Source: Symsagittifera roscoffensis (taxonomy: Eukaryota; Xenacoelomorpha; Acoela; Convolutidae). From it: a stretch of DNA of 64,000 nt. Positions within the stretch are counted from its first letter, which is position 1, and each line of letters begins with the position of its first letter. Location of the stretch: contig NC_087070.1 of the NCBI RefSeq assembly GCF_963678635.1, positions 31,661,704-31,725,703 of the forward strand, written 5' to 3'. Below, one piece after another: positions 22,497-33,126 of the stretch. The position numbers and the translations under genes are program-made. Under the pieces are notes generated by a model that was not told the DNA's origin, searched no databases, and saw nothing but the letters and a program-made list of their open reading frames with translations.

Positions 22497-23210
22497 TTAG
22501 TAACCAGATCGTTTCACCTGTATTACACCGTTGATGGATGGAGCAAACTTCAAGGGAATGTCACTTTCTGGCAATTCAAAATACTCGAGGCGACTCAAAA
22601 TATCTTCCTGCGGTTTTTTGCTACTTGTTTTTTTTTTGGCTTTGCGCTCTAAGGGTTTTTGTTTCGGTCTAGATTTCTCAGCATCCGTAATCATGATTTT
22701 TATGAAATCGTCTGGCAGTGATTCTCCGGCGGCTCGCTTACTTGAATTGCCTTGTGACTCGTTTCTCAACTCGGAGTACCTATCGTATAAATTGCCACTG
22801 CATGATGGTCCATTCCCCACAGTATCCTGAGGTTTGTCGACCAAACGAACTGTGCACATGGACACGAAAGGGTCGTTGATGATGACAATTCCTTTTTTGA
22901 CACTCCCAGCATGTTCAATAAAGACCATCGAGTCCCTGTGCAGCCGTCTGCCGTTGAACGATATTTTATCTTTTCTCGAATTCCGCCTTCTGCTGATGAC
23001 ACAAGTATCATTGTGTTGGTGGAATTTTCTTATATTCCATGCTGTTGCGTTTTCTTTCCTGTCTTCTGGGATACTATTGATGACACTTCCCAGCCAATCA
23101 GACCATTTAATTTTTACGCACGAATCGCTGATTAATGATAAAGTTACAGCTCTTTTCCAGATGTAAGTGACGGCATCGAGGACTTGTACTTTTCCTTTAC
23201 CCGAAAAGTT
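22497..23210 (-). CDS. Hypothetical protein, possibly Tudor/Agenet-like; 5' part missing
   Basis: The frame is open for 237 codons from a TAG at 23211-23213 to the stop at 22497. The first ATG is internal (22928), so the protein probably starts in an upstream exon; an AG acceptor candidate directly precedes 23210. Residues about 5-65 (GKVQVLDAVTYIWKRA, then VKIKWSDW, then AWNIRKF) have the rhythm of small beta-barrel chromatin readers (a V-D..W..A strand, an IKW.DW strand and an AWNIRK-type end). This is a weak pattern match. The C-terminal third is Lys-rich (KAKKKTSSKK), as in nuclear proteins. Another minus frame upstream (23415-23550: 'KIRVHQEIASTLSTLF') may be an earlier exon. Function is unknown. 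Confidence 0.45.
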   Translation of the reverse strand, partial: NFSGKGKVQVLDAVTYIWKRAVTLSLISDSCVKIKWSDWLGSVINSIPEDRKENATAWNIRKFHQHNDTCVISRRRNSRKDKISFNGRRLHRDSMVFIEHAGSVKKGIVIINDPFVSMCTVRLVDKPQDTVGNGPSCSGNLYDRYSELRNESQGNSSKRAAGESLPDDFIKIMITDAEKSRPKQKPLERKAKKKTSSKKPQEDILSRLEYFELPESDIPLKFAPSINGVIQVKRSGY

Positions 23211-23530
23211 CTACTTAGCGTGATGACAAGGATGAAAGACTGTAATATATGACTGAGCTGAGAGGCGATTGAATGATTGAATTGAAATGAGGCTTGGTTC
23301 AAGAATTGACTAATGACAGTTTTCACTGATAATTTCGGCTTTACTGAAAAGAACTACACTGTCTAATTCCACTTATCAGTATGACGCCTTCATTATCAAT
23401 TAGCCGTCTTATCTTTAGGCAGTCATTATTGCATAGATGCTAATGTCATCTGGTGTGCTAAAAAGAGTGGAAAGTGTCGAAGCTATTTCTTGGTGGACTC
23501 TTATCTTGATATCCTGGTAATTCGATAAAA

Positions 23531-24138
23531 TTGGTGCTGATAAGAGATGGGAGCTTTGCCGCTAAATTGGAGTCAATTCATCCTCATCTTGTGCTCAATA
23601 TTAAATGCATCTCCCATTTTTCATCCAAATCTAGAAAGAACTTACGGACTCACGTTAAATTTCCAACGCAGAAAGCTCATGTTCAGTGCCTTCCAGTTCT
23701 CCATCACCATTTGCAGAGCCTTCTAACATCCCTGTGCATCCGTCACCACTCGCAACACCAGAGACGACATCATTTGCTCCTCCGACACCGGTAACCCGTT
23801 TGCGAGCAACCCCGCGACCTTTCGCCTCGCCTATTCCGCCGACATATGGGCAACCACATACCCCTCTGCGACATGTCCATTCAGGCTTTTCGATGGTACA
23901 TCAGTGCCAGCCTCAGCAGTATCAGCCATATCCAGCCTACCTGGATTCCTACATGTCGGCATCACCGTATCCGAATTCTCCACGGTCATCGGCTTTTCCC
24001 CACTATCGAGAAGTTGAAAGACAACCATATGACCATGAGAGGCAAACCTACACCCCCATGGAACCACCAGCCCATTATTCCATGAAATTACAAGACCACA
24101 TGAACGACGAGCCCACAGAAAGCCGCAAAAGGGCATAA
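23531..24138 (+). CDS. Pro/Ser/Tyr-rich C-terminal exon of an unknown gene
   Basis: The frame opens after a TAA at 23656 and ends with TAA at 24136-24138. A TTCAG acceptor at 23682-23686 gives a natural exon start. The product is low-complexity: a Ser/Pro block (PSSSPSPFAEP), then Gln/Tyr/Pro (QCQPQQYQPYPAY), then a charged tail ending ESRKRA. This suggests a disordered protein tail. Upstream plus-strand sequence (LIRDGSFAAKLESIHPHL, 23536-23590) could be a preceding exon in another phase. There is no recognised domain. Confidence 0.4.
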
Positions 24139-24182
24139 AAGTTTTGGTAAACCAAATATTGAAACTAAATCATATTCAAATT

Positions 24183-24480
24183 TAGCAACATGGAAAAGCC
24201 TCCCGAGCCGAAAACCCGATGATAAACGTGACTCTCAAAGAAGTCATTATACAGAATGACCAGAAGTCGAATGACTGCGCCGATAAAAGGAACGGAACCT
24301 CGACCCACAAAGAACAATTGAGCTTGTTCAGGGCCATTGTCACGTTTCTGTTCACGTGCACAGGGTTGCTCGAGAAAATGATCATCAACACACGGTACAT
24401 GCTGTCGTCCAAGGGATTGTCAACATAGAGGAAAAAATGACGACGATACCGTGGAGCTGAGCATAGCACCAGCAGCCTGT
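24183..24480 (+). pseudogene. Exon-like fragment ending at a good splice donor
   Basis: The plus strand reads 'KEVIIQNDQKSNDCADKR' and 'FRAIVTFLFTCTGLLEK' in one frame (from 24219, stopping with TAG at 24426). It then continues in another frame across an A6 run (24432-24437) as 'NDDDTVELSIAPAA', up to CCT|GTAAGTATC at 24478-24479, a textbook donor. Exon plus donor suggest a gene remnant; the switch at the A6 run is a frameshift or an assembly error. No family was recognised. It may be an upstream exon of the SET-domain gene. Confidence 0.35.
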
Positions 24481-24639
24481 AAGTATCTTTTTAAATCTAA
24501 AACACTGATTTGATAAAAAAAACACTGATGACTCGAATTGATGACTCAATTTTATAGTGTCAATTTCTCCCGTCTCCCACAAAATTCCAGCCTGGCTAGT
24601 GCAGGGTATGAAATTGTACTAAACCGAGGTCAGAAATCC

Positions 24640-25896
24640 TTTAACGAGGAGCAGTATGAGCTATGTTGTTCAGCGGGCTTTTCGGGATACAAAAAACATG
24701 GTGACGACTCAACTGTTTTTCGTCAATTCTGTTGGGAACGCGATGTTCCGGGTTGCTCCACTAGTTGATCAGTTCAAACGCCAGGTAGATCAATCGATAT
24801 AAATTTTCAATGCCTTCCAAAGGATTTATTTATCAAAATTGAAACTGACGTGGAATCACATGTAATAATTTCGTTTTTTATAGATTAGCTTCATAAATCT
24901 GGAACAGCCAAAGCGCTGTCTCGCACGTAAGGTTGCGAAGCGTATGCCTTTGTTACCAGCCCTACGTTCGAGATGGAAAAGCTGAAGAGACAATCTACAG
25001 AAGTTCAACAGAAATTGGACGGATACAACTACGAAGATTTTCTGTTGGCAGTGCGATCCCGACAAGTTTCTCAGCGTTACGTTCGCCAGGTGCAGCGCGC
25101 ACAGATCTTCGTTCAGCAGATGACGACTTCCCATGAGCTGTCAAGTAAAGTTATAAACTTTTACTCAAAGCGGAAGTGGGCAACCCATGACTTGAAGAAG
25201 GTGGTTGACCATGTGGCGAAGCTGCCCAATGATGGATCAAAGAGAAAGTTTCAGCCGCTTGACAAAACCACAAGCCTAAAACATACCATCAATGACATTG
25301 AGAGCTTTCCATATGAGGCTCAGGAAGAGTTGCAGAGTCGTGCATTGACCCAGAGCTGGGTCGGCATTCGAGATGTGATATTTGGAAGAAGTATTTTATA
25401 ATTTTAATAACTCGATAAATATATCTTACTAATAAAATTTCAATTTTGAATCAGTAGTTTTTGAATCAATTCATTTTTCAATGAGTGATTTTTTCTTTAC
25501 TAGGCTTGATTGCTTTGCAATCGTTCAAGAAAGATGACGCGTTGGTGGATTACTACGGCAAAGTAGTCGCCGACATCAATGCCGACCAGTAGTGCCTCCA
25601 CTCAGGAGCTCTAAGTGAATACGTATTGCAAATTGCGGGTCCTCCAAGGCGACTGATCGACGCTTCAAACGAGGAGCGCCCTTTACATAAATGAAAACGT
25701 TTGCCTGGGACGTTTAGCAAACCACGCCACCCAGAAGAAAAACGAGGCCAATATGAAGATGGTAGAAGTTGTACTTTCCAGCATAGGTGAAAGAATAGTC
25801 ATCCTAAAAGCCACGAGAGACCTTGCACCTTTCGAGCAACTGCGCTTTGACAGTGGAGACAAAGTTGCTCAAGCGTTGTTTGACGACAGTAGCTAA
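24640..25896 (+). pseudogene. SET-domain protein remnant, SET8/KMT5A-like
   Basis: SET8-type enzymes mono-methylate histone H4K20 using S-adenosylmethionine. Exons: about 24640-24784 ('VVQRAFRDTKNMVTTQLFF', donor CAG|GTAGAT); 24884-25390 (acceptor TTTTTTATAG; ORF from 24973 with 'KLDGYNYEDFLLAVRSR', ending 'VIFGR'); and 25504-25896 after an intron of 113 bp (TTTCTTTACTAG). The last two exons join in phase. SET landmarks in order: 'LIALQSFKKDDALVDYYGK' (25506-25562, usual G.fA...f..g..vveY.G), 'RRLIDASNEE' (usual vDAt.e), 'GRLANH' (25698-25715, usual GRLINHS, cofactor site), 'ERIVILKATRDLAPFEQLRF' (usual i.A.rDI..geEL.Y), stop at 25894. Damage: TAG at 25590-25592, a frameshift between 25660 and 25698, another near 24970. 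LRFDSGD replaces the usual Y-D-Y, so both tyrosines are lost. A dead or lineage-specific inactive SET protein. Confidence 0.6.
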
Positions 25897-26204
25897 ATGT
25901 ATTTTGGGTATTCTACAAAACTTTAAACTCGTTTCGTTCCGGGGAACGTTTTATCAGTTTTCGAATCAATTTACAACTTATAAGAGTGCATTTGTTTTCA
26001 TGATTTTATATTTTAAAACTGTTCTGATTTATGTTCGAATTTACTAAATAAGATTTCTATTAACAAACCCTGAATATATACAAATATGTACATTTACTAG
26101 TATATTGAGAAAAGAACAAGATTAGAATAAGTTAACATTAAAAATAGAACGATCGAACTAAAATGAAAAATCAAAAAACCCGTACTCAATCAAATGTTTA
26201 AAAT
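25897..26204. other. AT-rich gap downstream of the SET remnant
   Basis: No gene is visible. A 74-codon frame at 25823-26047 overlaps the SET exon out of frame and is a shadow. Confidence 0.4.
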
Positions 26205-26500
26205 CTAAAAGGGTATATCCGCGAAATTAGTTAGGTAATGGCTTAAGATTTGTTCGTGGATTCCACAGACAAGGGTTAAGTATTTGTTCGTAATTTCCGC
26301 ATTCGTTGTTCTAGCTAGCCATTGTTCAAGCTGGTTATTGCTGGATATCTCACTTACAATCTGCGGATCCGCTAGCAGTTTGTGAAATCAATAAAAACAA
26401 ACTGTCGCGCTCTAATAATTATTTATTTGTAAATTTTACGTGAGATCATAGAAAATCATTGTCGCTCGAAAATGGTACAAGGCGATTGATCGACGCTTCA
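26205..26500 (+). mobile_element. Dispersed repeat R5, copy 1
   Basis: It shares 'AAAAGGGTATATCC', 'CGTGGATTCCACAGACAA', 'AATTTCCGCATTCGTTGTTC', 'GCTGGATATCTCAC', 'CTGCGGATCCGCTA', 'AACAAACTGTCGC' and 'TTTTACGTGAGAT' with 28868-29035 and 29066-29400. The GGATTCC/GCGGATCCGC pieces link it loosely to R2. Confidence 0.65.
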
Positions 26501-26916
26501 AATTGAAATACTAACAAATTGAGAGAATGACATGATTAAGAATGAATTACGAATGTTTTAATCTAAAGCAACACTAAAAAGGGAATGATTGACCGATGGT
26601 CGATAAGAAACATAACTAGCAGATATCTAATTAGTGCTAAATTAGCTAAAACTAAGATCTGCAAACTCTACAAATTATAAAATAAAGAAATTGGGAAATA
26701 GAGTTTTAATGAGTTCAATGAGTTTTAAATGTATTCGGCGTCAAATTCTTGTAAAGCTTGTTGTACGTCCTGATCTATCGTCGACGATTTTTCGCTCCCG
26801 GAAACTTGCTCGGCGACTATGATGGGTGATCTCCCGTTGGGAGACTTCCGCGATGTCTGAAAGTACCCCGATTTTGCGAGAAGGTGACCAGCACAAGAAA
26901 GCTGGTAGATTGTAGA
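26501..26916. other. Non-coding stretch
   Basis: No gene was recognised. Composition becomes less AT-rich from about 26720, next to the fragment at 26917. Confidence 0.3.
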
Positions 26917-27126
26917 TCAGGGCTGGGTGGCAACAGCAGTGGCTAATTTCGCTAGTAGGCCGTTTTCGATTATAGATTGGGATTGGGGTTGCTCGACTTC
27001 CATGGTTAATCTTTGCCAGTGGGATGTCCGAGTCTGAGGAGAAGATTGGGGTTGCTCGACTTCCATGGATAATCTTTGCCAGTGGGATGCCCGAGTCCGA
27101 GTCTGAGGAGGAGTCCTTGACCGCAA
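26917..27126 (-). pseudogene. Short frame with a ~63-bp internal tandem duplication
   Basis: Two copies (about 26985-27046 and 27047-27108) of a unit encode 'SHWQRL.MEVEQPQS'. The minus frame is 69 codons. It lies immediately downstream, on the same strand, of the integrase remnant at 27278-27690, so it may come from the same retroelement. There is no independent domain evidence. Confidence 0.3.
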
Positions 27127-27277
27127 TTTCGTATTCGTCCTCTGCTCTATCGTGTAGCTCCCAACTCTCTGCGCGGCGGTGTGATATGATTGATTGACTT
27201 TCGTTGATCTAAACGATTATCAATATAGTTCAGAAAGCGTCCAAAGGGCCGGCGAAATCGAAATTAATCTTTTATTG

Positions 27278-27690
27278 TTAATAAAAGTTCCGGTATTTGT
27301 TCAGATGCGCCGATCCCAAAAACACCTCAAGTTTCTTGCCGGCTTTTGAACATTGTTTGCAAGATTTGCCTTGGTGATATATTTCCCTATAAACATGTGG
27401 CCAACAGATAAATTCAGCCAGAAACTTAATGCCAAACTGGCCTGGATGGGACTCATGTAACATCGAACTGAATGCACCTCAGGCCGCAGCGGGTATTACT
27501 TTTTTGTTGCCCAAGAAAAGTAGATCATCCCTGGTTTGCAGGTCCTTCTCATAATTTTTCATGTAGAATCCATGAATTTCAAGTGGACGTCTTGTCTTCA
27601 TTGTTGTGATTAGATCCAATAAGAATTTGTCATCCTTGGTCATTATTTGTAGTAACTTCTTGGAGTATGATTTTCTGGTATAAGTGTGGA
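27278..27690 (-). pseudogene. LTR-retroelement integrase remnant (H2C2 zinc-binding domain)
   Basis: The integrase N-terminal domain binds zinc through H-H-C-C and helps insert element DNA. Here the minus strand reads 'LHESHPGQFG', then about 25 residues later 'CKQC', with the typical 'F..WP.....I' spacing between them. Upstream in the same frame is 'KDLQTRDDLLFLGNKKVIP', typical of the linker before this domain in Gypsy-type Pol. The frame has a TGA at 27479-27481 and stops at 27278; no DDE catalytic core follows, so this is a truncated, dead copy. Its relationship to the gag region at 61 kb is unknown. Confidence 0.75.
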
Positions 27691-28867
27691 AGAAGGTGAA
27701 GATAAATTAGCTTTGTAGCGTTTCAAAAAATTAAAGTGGTTACTGTTAAGTAGGTCGTCTTGTGTTCCTCTGGGACGGGGACCGGTCGTTTAGCAGACCA
27801 ATTTGGGACGATTATAAAGGGTCAGAAAACTTCGAAGATAAAGTTCCCGTGGTGTTCAATCTTTTTGGTAATAAACTATTGTTCAGCCTTATGAAATATA
27901 GTAGGGTTTTTATTGAAAACGAAATGCTTTTGTAGTTATCTAGCGGTATACAAGAAGTAATAGCAGCAATAATTCTAAGATTAAATGAAGCTAAAGAGCT
28001 AATGATTTGAATTTGACCGATCACATCGCTTGAATTACTTGTTTCCGACAGGAAAAAAGTAATTACAATTGAATTAACAGCGACCGACGGTCGGTCTAAT
28101 TTTATTTTAATTAAAACGGTAAAATTTTGCGAAGTCGAGTTTTTTTCGACCGTGTTAGTTAATAGAAAGTAGATCTGTAGAGCTGGAATGTGAAAACTGT
28201 TGCGATGACTATAATTGTGAACACCATAACCTCAACCAGAATCTACCACAAGGTTGAATGTCAACTTCCATAAGGATAAACTGTTCAAGTTGAGATTGAA
28301 TTTCGGCATAGGCTATGTTTTTGACGTTTGATTCCTATGAAAAGTTGACGTTAAACCTTATTTTATTAGCTTCAAAATTGAACCTATGGCTGCTACGAAT
28401 CAATTCGAATTGGCATTCTAGGGTGTTCACGATTTAATTCGTGATATGCCATAGTTTTAAATTTAAAACTACGATTAGTTTTCACTGTTTATCCATCCTA
28501 TAATGAAAATGGAATCAGTTCTTACAATAACAGCTAACACATAAAGTTTCGTTTATCCGAGTTAAACCAAAATTAGCAACATTGTTAAAATATTTTTATT
28601 CCTAGGCATTTTGTTAATTAATTACGCAGTTTAACTAAACGAATTACTTGGTTTGACAGTTTCAATTGGTTGCGTTAAGCCGCAAGCATGACTTTTTTTG
28701 ACACGGCTACAAAGATTTGCTGGGATATGTCAATATTTTTTTATGGGAGACGGAGCAAAAAGCAGAATGGTCTAAGAGCAGAATGGGTCCAAAAACCTTA
28801 TTTATGATACACATAGCGAAGCAAAATTTAATAATCAAAATGGCTGTTTTCAATCAAAATTTAAATT
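27691..28867. other. Non-coding stretch
   Basis: No gene or strong repeat was recognised. The 70-codon minus frame at 27812-28024 has no motif. Confidence 0.4.
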
Positions 28868-29035
28868 CTAAAAGGGTATATCCACGAAATTAGTTGAGTA
28901 ATGATTTAAAATTTGTTCATGGATTCCACAGACAATGGTTTATTATTTGTTTGTAAGTTCTGCATTCGTTGTTCTAGCTATAATCATTGCTCAATGCTGC
29001 TGGATTATCAAATTACGGATTTACAAATCAAAATG
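28868..29035 (+). mobile_element. Dispersed repeat R5, copy 2 (truncated)
   Basis: It carries 'AAAAGGGTATATCCACGAAA', 'ATGGATTCCACAGACAA', 'GCATTCGTTGTTCTAGCT' and 'GCTGGAT.ATC'. It lacks the 3' half present in the other copies. Confidence 0.6.
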
Positions 29036-29065
29036 GCCATTTCATTCAGATCTTTAATTTTATGT

Positions 29066-29410
29066 TTAATTTCTAAAAGTGTATATCCAGAAATTTATTT
29101 AAGTAATGATTTAAGATTTTTTTCGTGGATTCAATGGTTAAGAGCTTGTTCGTAATTTCCGCATTCGTTGTTCTAGCTGGTTATTGCTGGATATCTCACC
29201 TATACTCTGCGGAATCCGCTATCAGTTTGTGGAATAAAAAACAAACTGTCGCACTCTAATACAAAGTAATTTTACGTGAGATAATATAAAACAGCTACTC
29301 GGGTCCGCCTCACCTTTTCCAGAGGTGAGAACTAACCGGCAATGAGGGTATCATCTGGGAGCCACCCAGATTCATTGTCGCCCGAAATTGGTACAAGTAT
29401 GATACTAAGG
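29066..29410 (+). mobile_element. Dispersed repeat R5, copy 3 (longest)
   Basis: It continues past the part shared with the other copies into 'GGTCCGCCTCACC' and 'GGAGCCACCCAGATTC', ending near 'ATTGTCGCCCGAAATTGGTA'. Copy 1 ends in the related 'ATTGTCGCTCGAAAATGGTA', with the middle section missing. Confidence 0.6.
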
Positions 29411-29433
29411 TTCACGAAAGGGGTGCCGGAGAT

Positions 29434-29620
29434 CAAGCCGATGGGACATCAAGCCGAAACGTGAAGTTAGAGAATTCAAGCCGGATAATTCAAAAACCGG
29501 CTGATGTTATTAATGGATGCCGATGAAAAAATAGCGATTTGAGGTGCTTGTAGAGTTTCAATTTTGGACTGAAGTCCTTTCGGCTTGAAGTCACGTCGGC
29601 TTGTTGTCCTAGACCCCACG
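29434..29620. repeat. Inverted repeat of a CAAGCCGA motif
   Basis: The left side has TCAAGCCGA at two places about 18 bp apart. The right side has TCGGCTTGA and GTCGGCTTG with similar spacing, so the arms are imperfect reverse complements around ~100 bp. The architecture resembles the larger CAAAAGCCCCC array at 15060 but the motif differs. Confidence 0.5.
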
Positions 29621-30037
29621 AAAGGACCCCAAGAAAGGCACCAGTTGGGATATGTAGGGCATGCCACTAGCGTGGGTTACTTTAACGTCGTTTTAACACT
29701 GAACTCGTCAAAATTGATCTCTCGTTTGATTGTGCTGTTGTGAGCTGAGTACTATGTGGGCTGAGTTTGTTCAGCTACACGAAGGGAGTACTTTGATTTC
29801 AGTATTTAGAATCTGAGGTGATTTTTCAGCTCTATGTTTCCTTAGAGCCACGATTGCGGAAACCTTACTTTCACCGCTAGTTTGACATTGCTCTATCGAA
29901 ATTTGTCATTGACGTAAATAGCTGAAACAATACTCCCCGGATGTAGCTGGTAAGATGTCGGATCAATAACGGAATCAGAGTAAAGAGAGTCAAATAAGTA
30001 TTCTAGCTTCAAACACTTGAAATCACTACCCGCAAAT
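29621..30037. other. Gap downstream of the large broken gene
   Basis: No frame is recognised. Composition is less AT-rich than typical intergenic DNA here, so further exon remnants on the minus strand cannot be excluded. Confidence 0.3.
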
Positions 30038-33000
30038 TTACGGCACTGGATGGCCGCAGGTGACAGTTTTTTTTGCCAGCTCTTTCGTTTGGTTTTTGCC
30101 CAGTCTCACTAGATTCCAAATCAGAAACTCGGTTTTGCAAATCATTTCTCGACAGTCATCGTTCCTTTGTCCAAATTTTTGTCAACTTTCAGCAGAAGAA
30201 AGCAGTTAGGTGTTTTAGAGTGTCCCCGGAGAATGGTTTCAGCATTGTCTTTTGTTAGGACAGTACCTCCTAAATCATGGATCCATTTTCCAGATTAGCT
30301 TGTGGTGCTAGATTCGGTTTTCCTTTCTTTCCCTCAACTGCTGCCGCTGTACATCCGAAAGTACCCAACACATAAAATCGCAAACCAGAAAGCAGCAGAC
30401 TAGATGGACGCTTTTCACCGACGGCACATTTCGGAAATTCTAAATTTTTTTGACATATTTGTAAATACGACGGCATAAGATTGGTTCCTCCCAAGACTTC
30501 TCCCGCATTGTTTAGAAAACTACGTGTGCATTTGTCACATTTTATAAACTTGCTGAATCAAAAAATCATTTCAGGAACAATGGGTCTTGGTTATGCAATC
30601 TTCCTCCGCCTCGCATTGTCCCATTTTGGAAATCCTTGTTCGCATGGTGGTTGGATTATTCGAGAGCTTCGAACAAATTTTCCTATAAAATTGCTCACAA
30701 CAAGTTGTGGCATTAGAAGTAATTTTAGTTTGTAGGGGGTCAACCCTTGTTCTCCAAAGATAAGCATCGAATATTGATAGTAGATTTCAGCCCATTTTTT
30801 GAACTCCGAAGCGTTAAAATCACTCCTCGCTATCAGTAATTTCGTGCATGCATTCAAGCTCTTTCTAAACAGTTCACTGGCATCTTTGATGATGATGAAC
30901 CCGAGAATTTTTCCAAGAACTTTTGAGACAAGACTCGGGTAGATGGCTTGTAGCACTTTTGCAGACTTAACGTACATATCTGTATTTTCTTTGGGGCGAT
31001 TACAACTTCTTTTTTTCATACTCCTTCAAAAAAATCTTCAATTTCTGTGCTAGCCTCTTTCAATTCTTCCTTGTCAGCAATAACAGTCGCCGCACTGATT
31101 CCAGAAAGAAGACTGCACAACTTTGCCAGCGTTGTCTGTTCGTCCTATCGAGACAGTGGTGAAATGAAAAAATGGCTTTTTGGCCCCGTCAGGTCAAATT
31201 TTTCTCAAAGCGCTGAATGGCGAACTTTTTGTGAGGATGCGTATCATCTGTTATTTTTTGTGCCAATTTACGAAGAACTGTTTCCACACATCGTGTAATC
31301 ATGTGGATGGCATCTGGACAAACGCATCGAATATCTTCGATGCTGACCAGTGACGTCTTGGGTAATTTTTTTCGAAATGGCACACTGAGTTCAGTTCTTT
31401 TATCAGTCTCTGGCTCGCAAGTTAGTGGACGGAAGTATGTAGTGTCATTTGACACATACAGTGGGATCCACGAGACTGTATCAGATGACTGCTCATTAGA
31501 GACATCAATAACCAGCCGCAATAAAAATGGCAAAAAACCAGCCACTATAGGTCAGCTTGGCTCCTAACCTAATTTAATTAAGTAATTTGTTTGGCTGTAC
31601 AACCAATCCGATTCTTGGTCGCGTGCTGTGGTGGGACCAACGTTCTGCTCCATAGCGTATCTGCTGTGTTTTCCACGGTACGCTGAAAATAAATTGAGAA
31701 ATATTATTATTTGGAAGATAGTACTGCGTAGAGCCAAAGTGCCTAATTTAGTTAATGAGCAAATAAAGTTAAACATACTGACTATATATAACATATAAGC
31801 GATGCCGAGACTAATAATCATGAGAGATTTTTTTCCAAAACAAAATTGACGTACCAGCGAAGTAGAAAACGCCGCTAGTCGACTGTACACTAATGTGGAC
31901 ATCGAGGAGCCTGAACGCGAGCCTGGTAACCTCCACACCATCAATCTCACAGCTGTCTCCACAGAAATGCACGCGTGACCCTTGAAGCTCCGTGGTTTTC
32001 AGTGAAAAAAAAAAGCAATTGCTTTGACGCAAGAATCTAGGTCACTTCGAAATCCAGAAAATGTTTTCTCGGGCTTACAGAAGATTGTAAAGTGAACCAC
32101 TATTTCGGCGGTTGCTCGACGAACGTGTCTAGGAGAAGAAACGAATGACTTGAAGCCTGTAATTTCAAGCCGATATCGAATAGTGTTGATAATATCGTCA
32201 ACGTTTCCGGTTTTTGTCGCCTTAGCCAAATCGTGCTTGAAATCTTCCGAAAACCCCCGATTTTCAAATATGCGAGTAATCATAAAACGGGTCGAAAAGT
32301 AAATCTACACTCTTTGCGACCACCTTTACCGCGTTTTTTTTCTCTGGGAGTTTTTTTCAGCTACTTCCAGTAGTCCTTGGAGGCTAATTCTATGAAATCC
32401 AACATAAAACAGAATTTGGCGCCAAAATCTTTCAGACCCTTTTGGAGTGCGCCATTTTTGTAGTTTCTCCGGTGCTCTCTTCCGATTAGTCTTGCGAGGA
32501 AGCACAAGCTCCGAAAATTGAATATGATGGTACCTGTATAAAGTTGCGGTTGCTGAACTTCTTGATGGTTCTGAGGGTGATGGAAGAGCTAATGGTTGTG
32601 AAATTGCTGATTCTGTTGATGTCGGGGTTCTTGATGAACTTTTTAACTGTTCTAAGGGCGGTGTCGATCTGTTCTGATGGTTTATAACACTAAAAGGTGA
32701 GTATTTGGATAGCATTGTTTCTGAAAAGAGAAACTTGACCAGGTTCCTCCGTTTTTCGTTCCACGGTATTTCCTTGAAGTCCCGTAGAATTAACATCTGC
32801 ATGATTCCTGCTGCTACTGCAATCGAATGACTGCGTTGCCGTGGTATTGCTATTTTTCGTACAAGATCGTCAACTTCCAATGTAGTTCCATCGACTGTTT
32901 CTGAAACTAGTCTTTTCACTGTTCGATATTTGTTTGCCAATTCTTTTCTGGCTATTTCGTCAAGAATTTTGGCGTCTACAAATTTTCGATCATTATCTGA

Positions 33001-33126
33001 TGCTATCGAAGAGCGATTCCACATTGGTTGGTTCATACTTTTCTCGGTCATCGAAGAGTCGTTTATCGTATCGGGTGAGTCGTTCATTTGTATGTCATTT
33101 CGTACGCGTCGGTTTGAGCGTCCCAA
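30038..33126 (-). pseudogene. Large multi-part gene of unknown family, frameshifted; BRCT-like C-terminus
   Basis: Coding-quality sequence is continuous on the minus strand. Pieces in order: N-terminal ORF 33126-32326 (266 aa, ATG chosen as first in frame; Ser/Pro-rich middle, basic end); 'NVDDIINTIRYRLEITGF' (32283 on); an exon ending 'STSGVFYFA' at a GTACGTC donor; a 172-bp intron (31854-31683) ending TTTATTTTCAG; 'AMEQNVGPTTARDQESDW'; 'IRCVCPDAIHMITRCVETVL'; 'KLCSLLSGISAATVIADKEE'; 'FGEQGLTPYKLKLLLMPQ' (about 30740); 'SNHHANKDFQNGTMRGGGR' (about 30655-30600); 'KFIKCDKCTRSF'; 'LLLSGLRFYVLGTF'; 'GGTVLTKDNAETILRGHSK'; 'KTEFLIWNLVRLGK', stop at 30038-30040. The last three blocks look BRCT-like (tentative). 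I recall 'LTPYKLKL..NHHA..F..TMRGGG' from uncharacterised invertebrate proteins but cannot name the family. Damage: an in-frame TAA at 30656-30658 and at least five frameshifts. Confidence 0.6.

Noticed and set aside
22531-23166. Plus-strand frames of 74-110 codons opposite the 237-codon minus frame
   Set aside because: They are shadows; the minus frame is longer, has lysine-rich and beta-strand-like protein composition, and is uninterrupted.
24430-31600. Very short introns (about 23-45 nt) that would repair several frames
   Set aside because: Candidates such as 31582-31558 or 30975-31015 have GT and AG but weak context, and some fail phase; the well-supported introns here are 99-172 nt, so frameshifts are the simpler reading.
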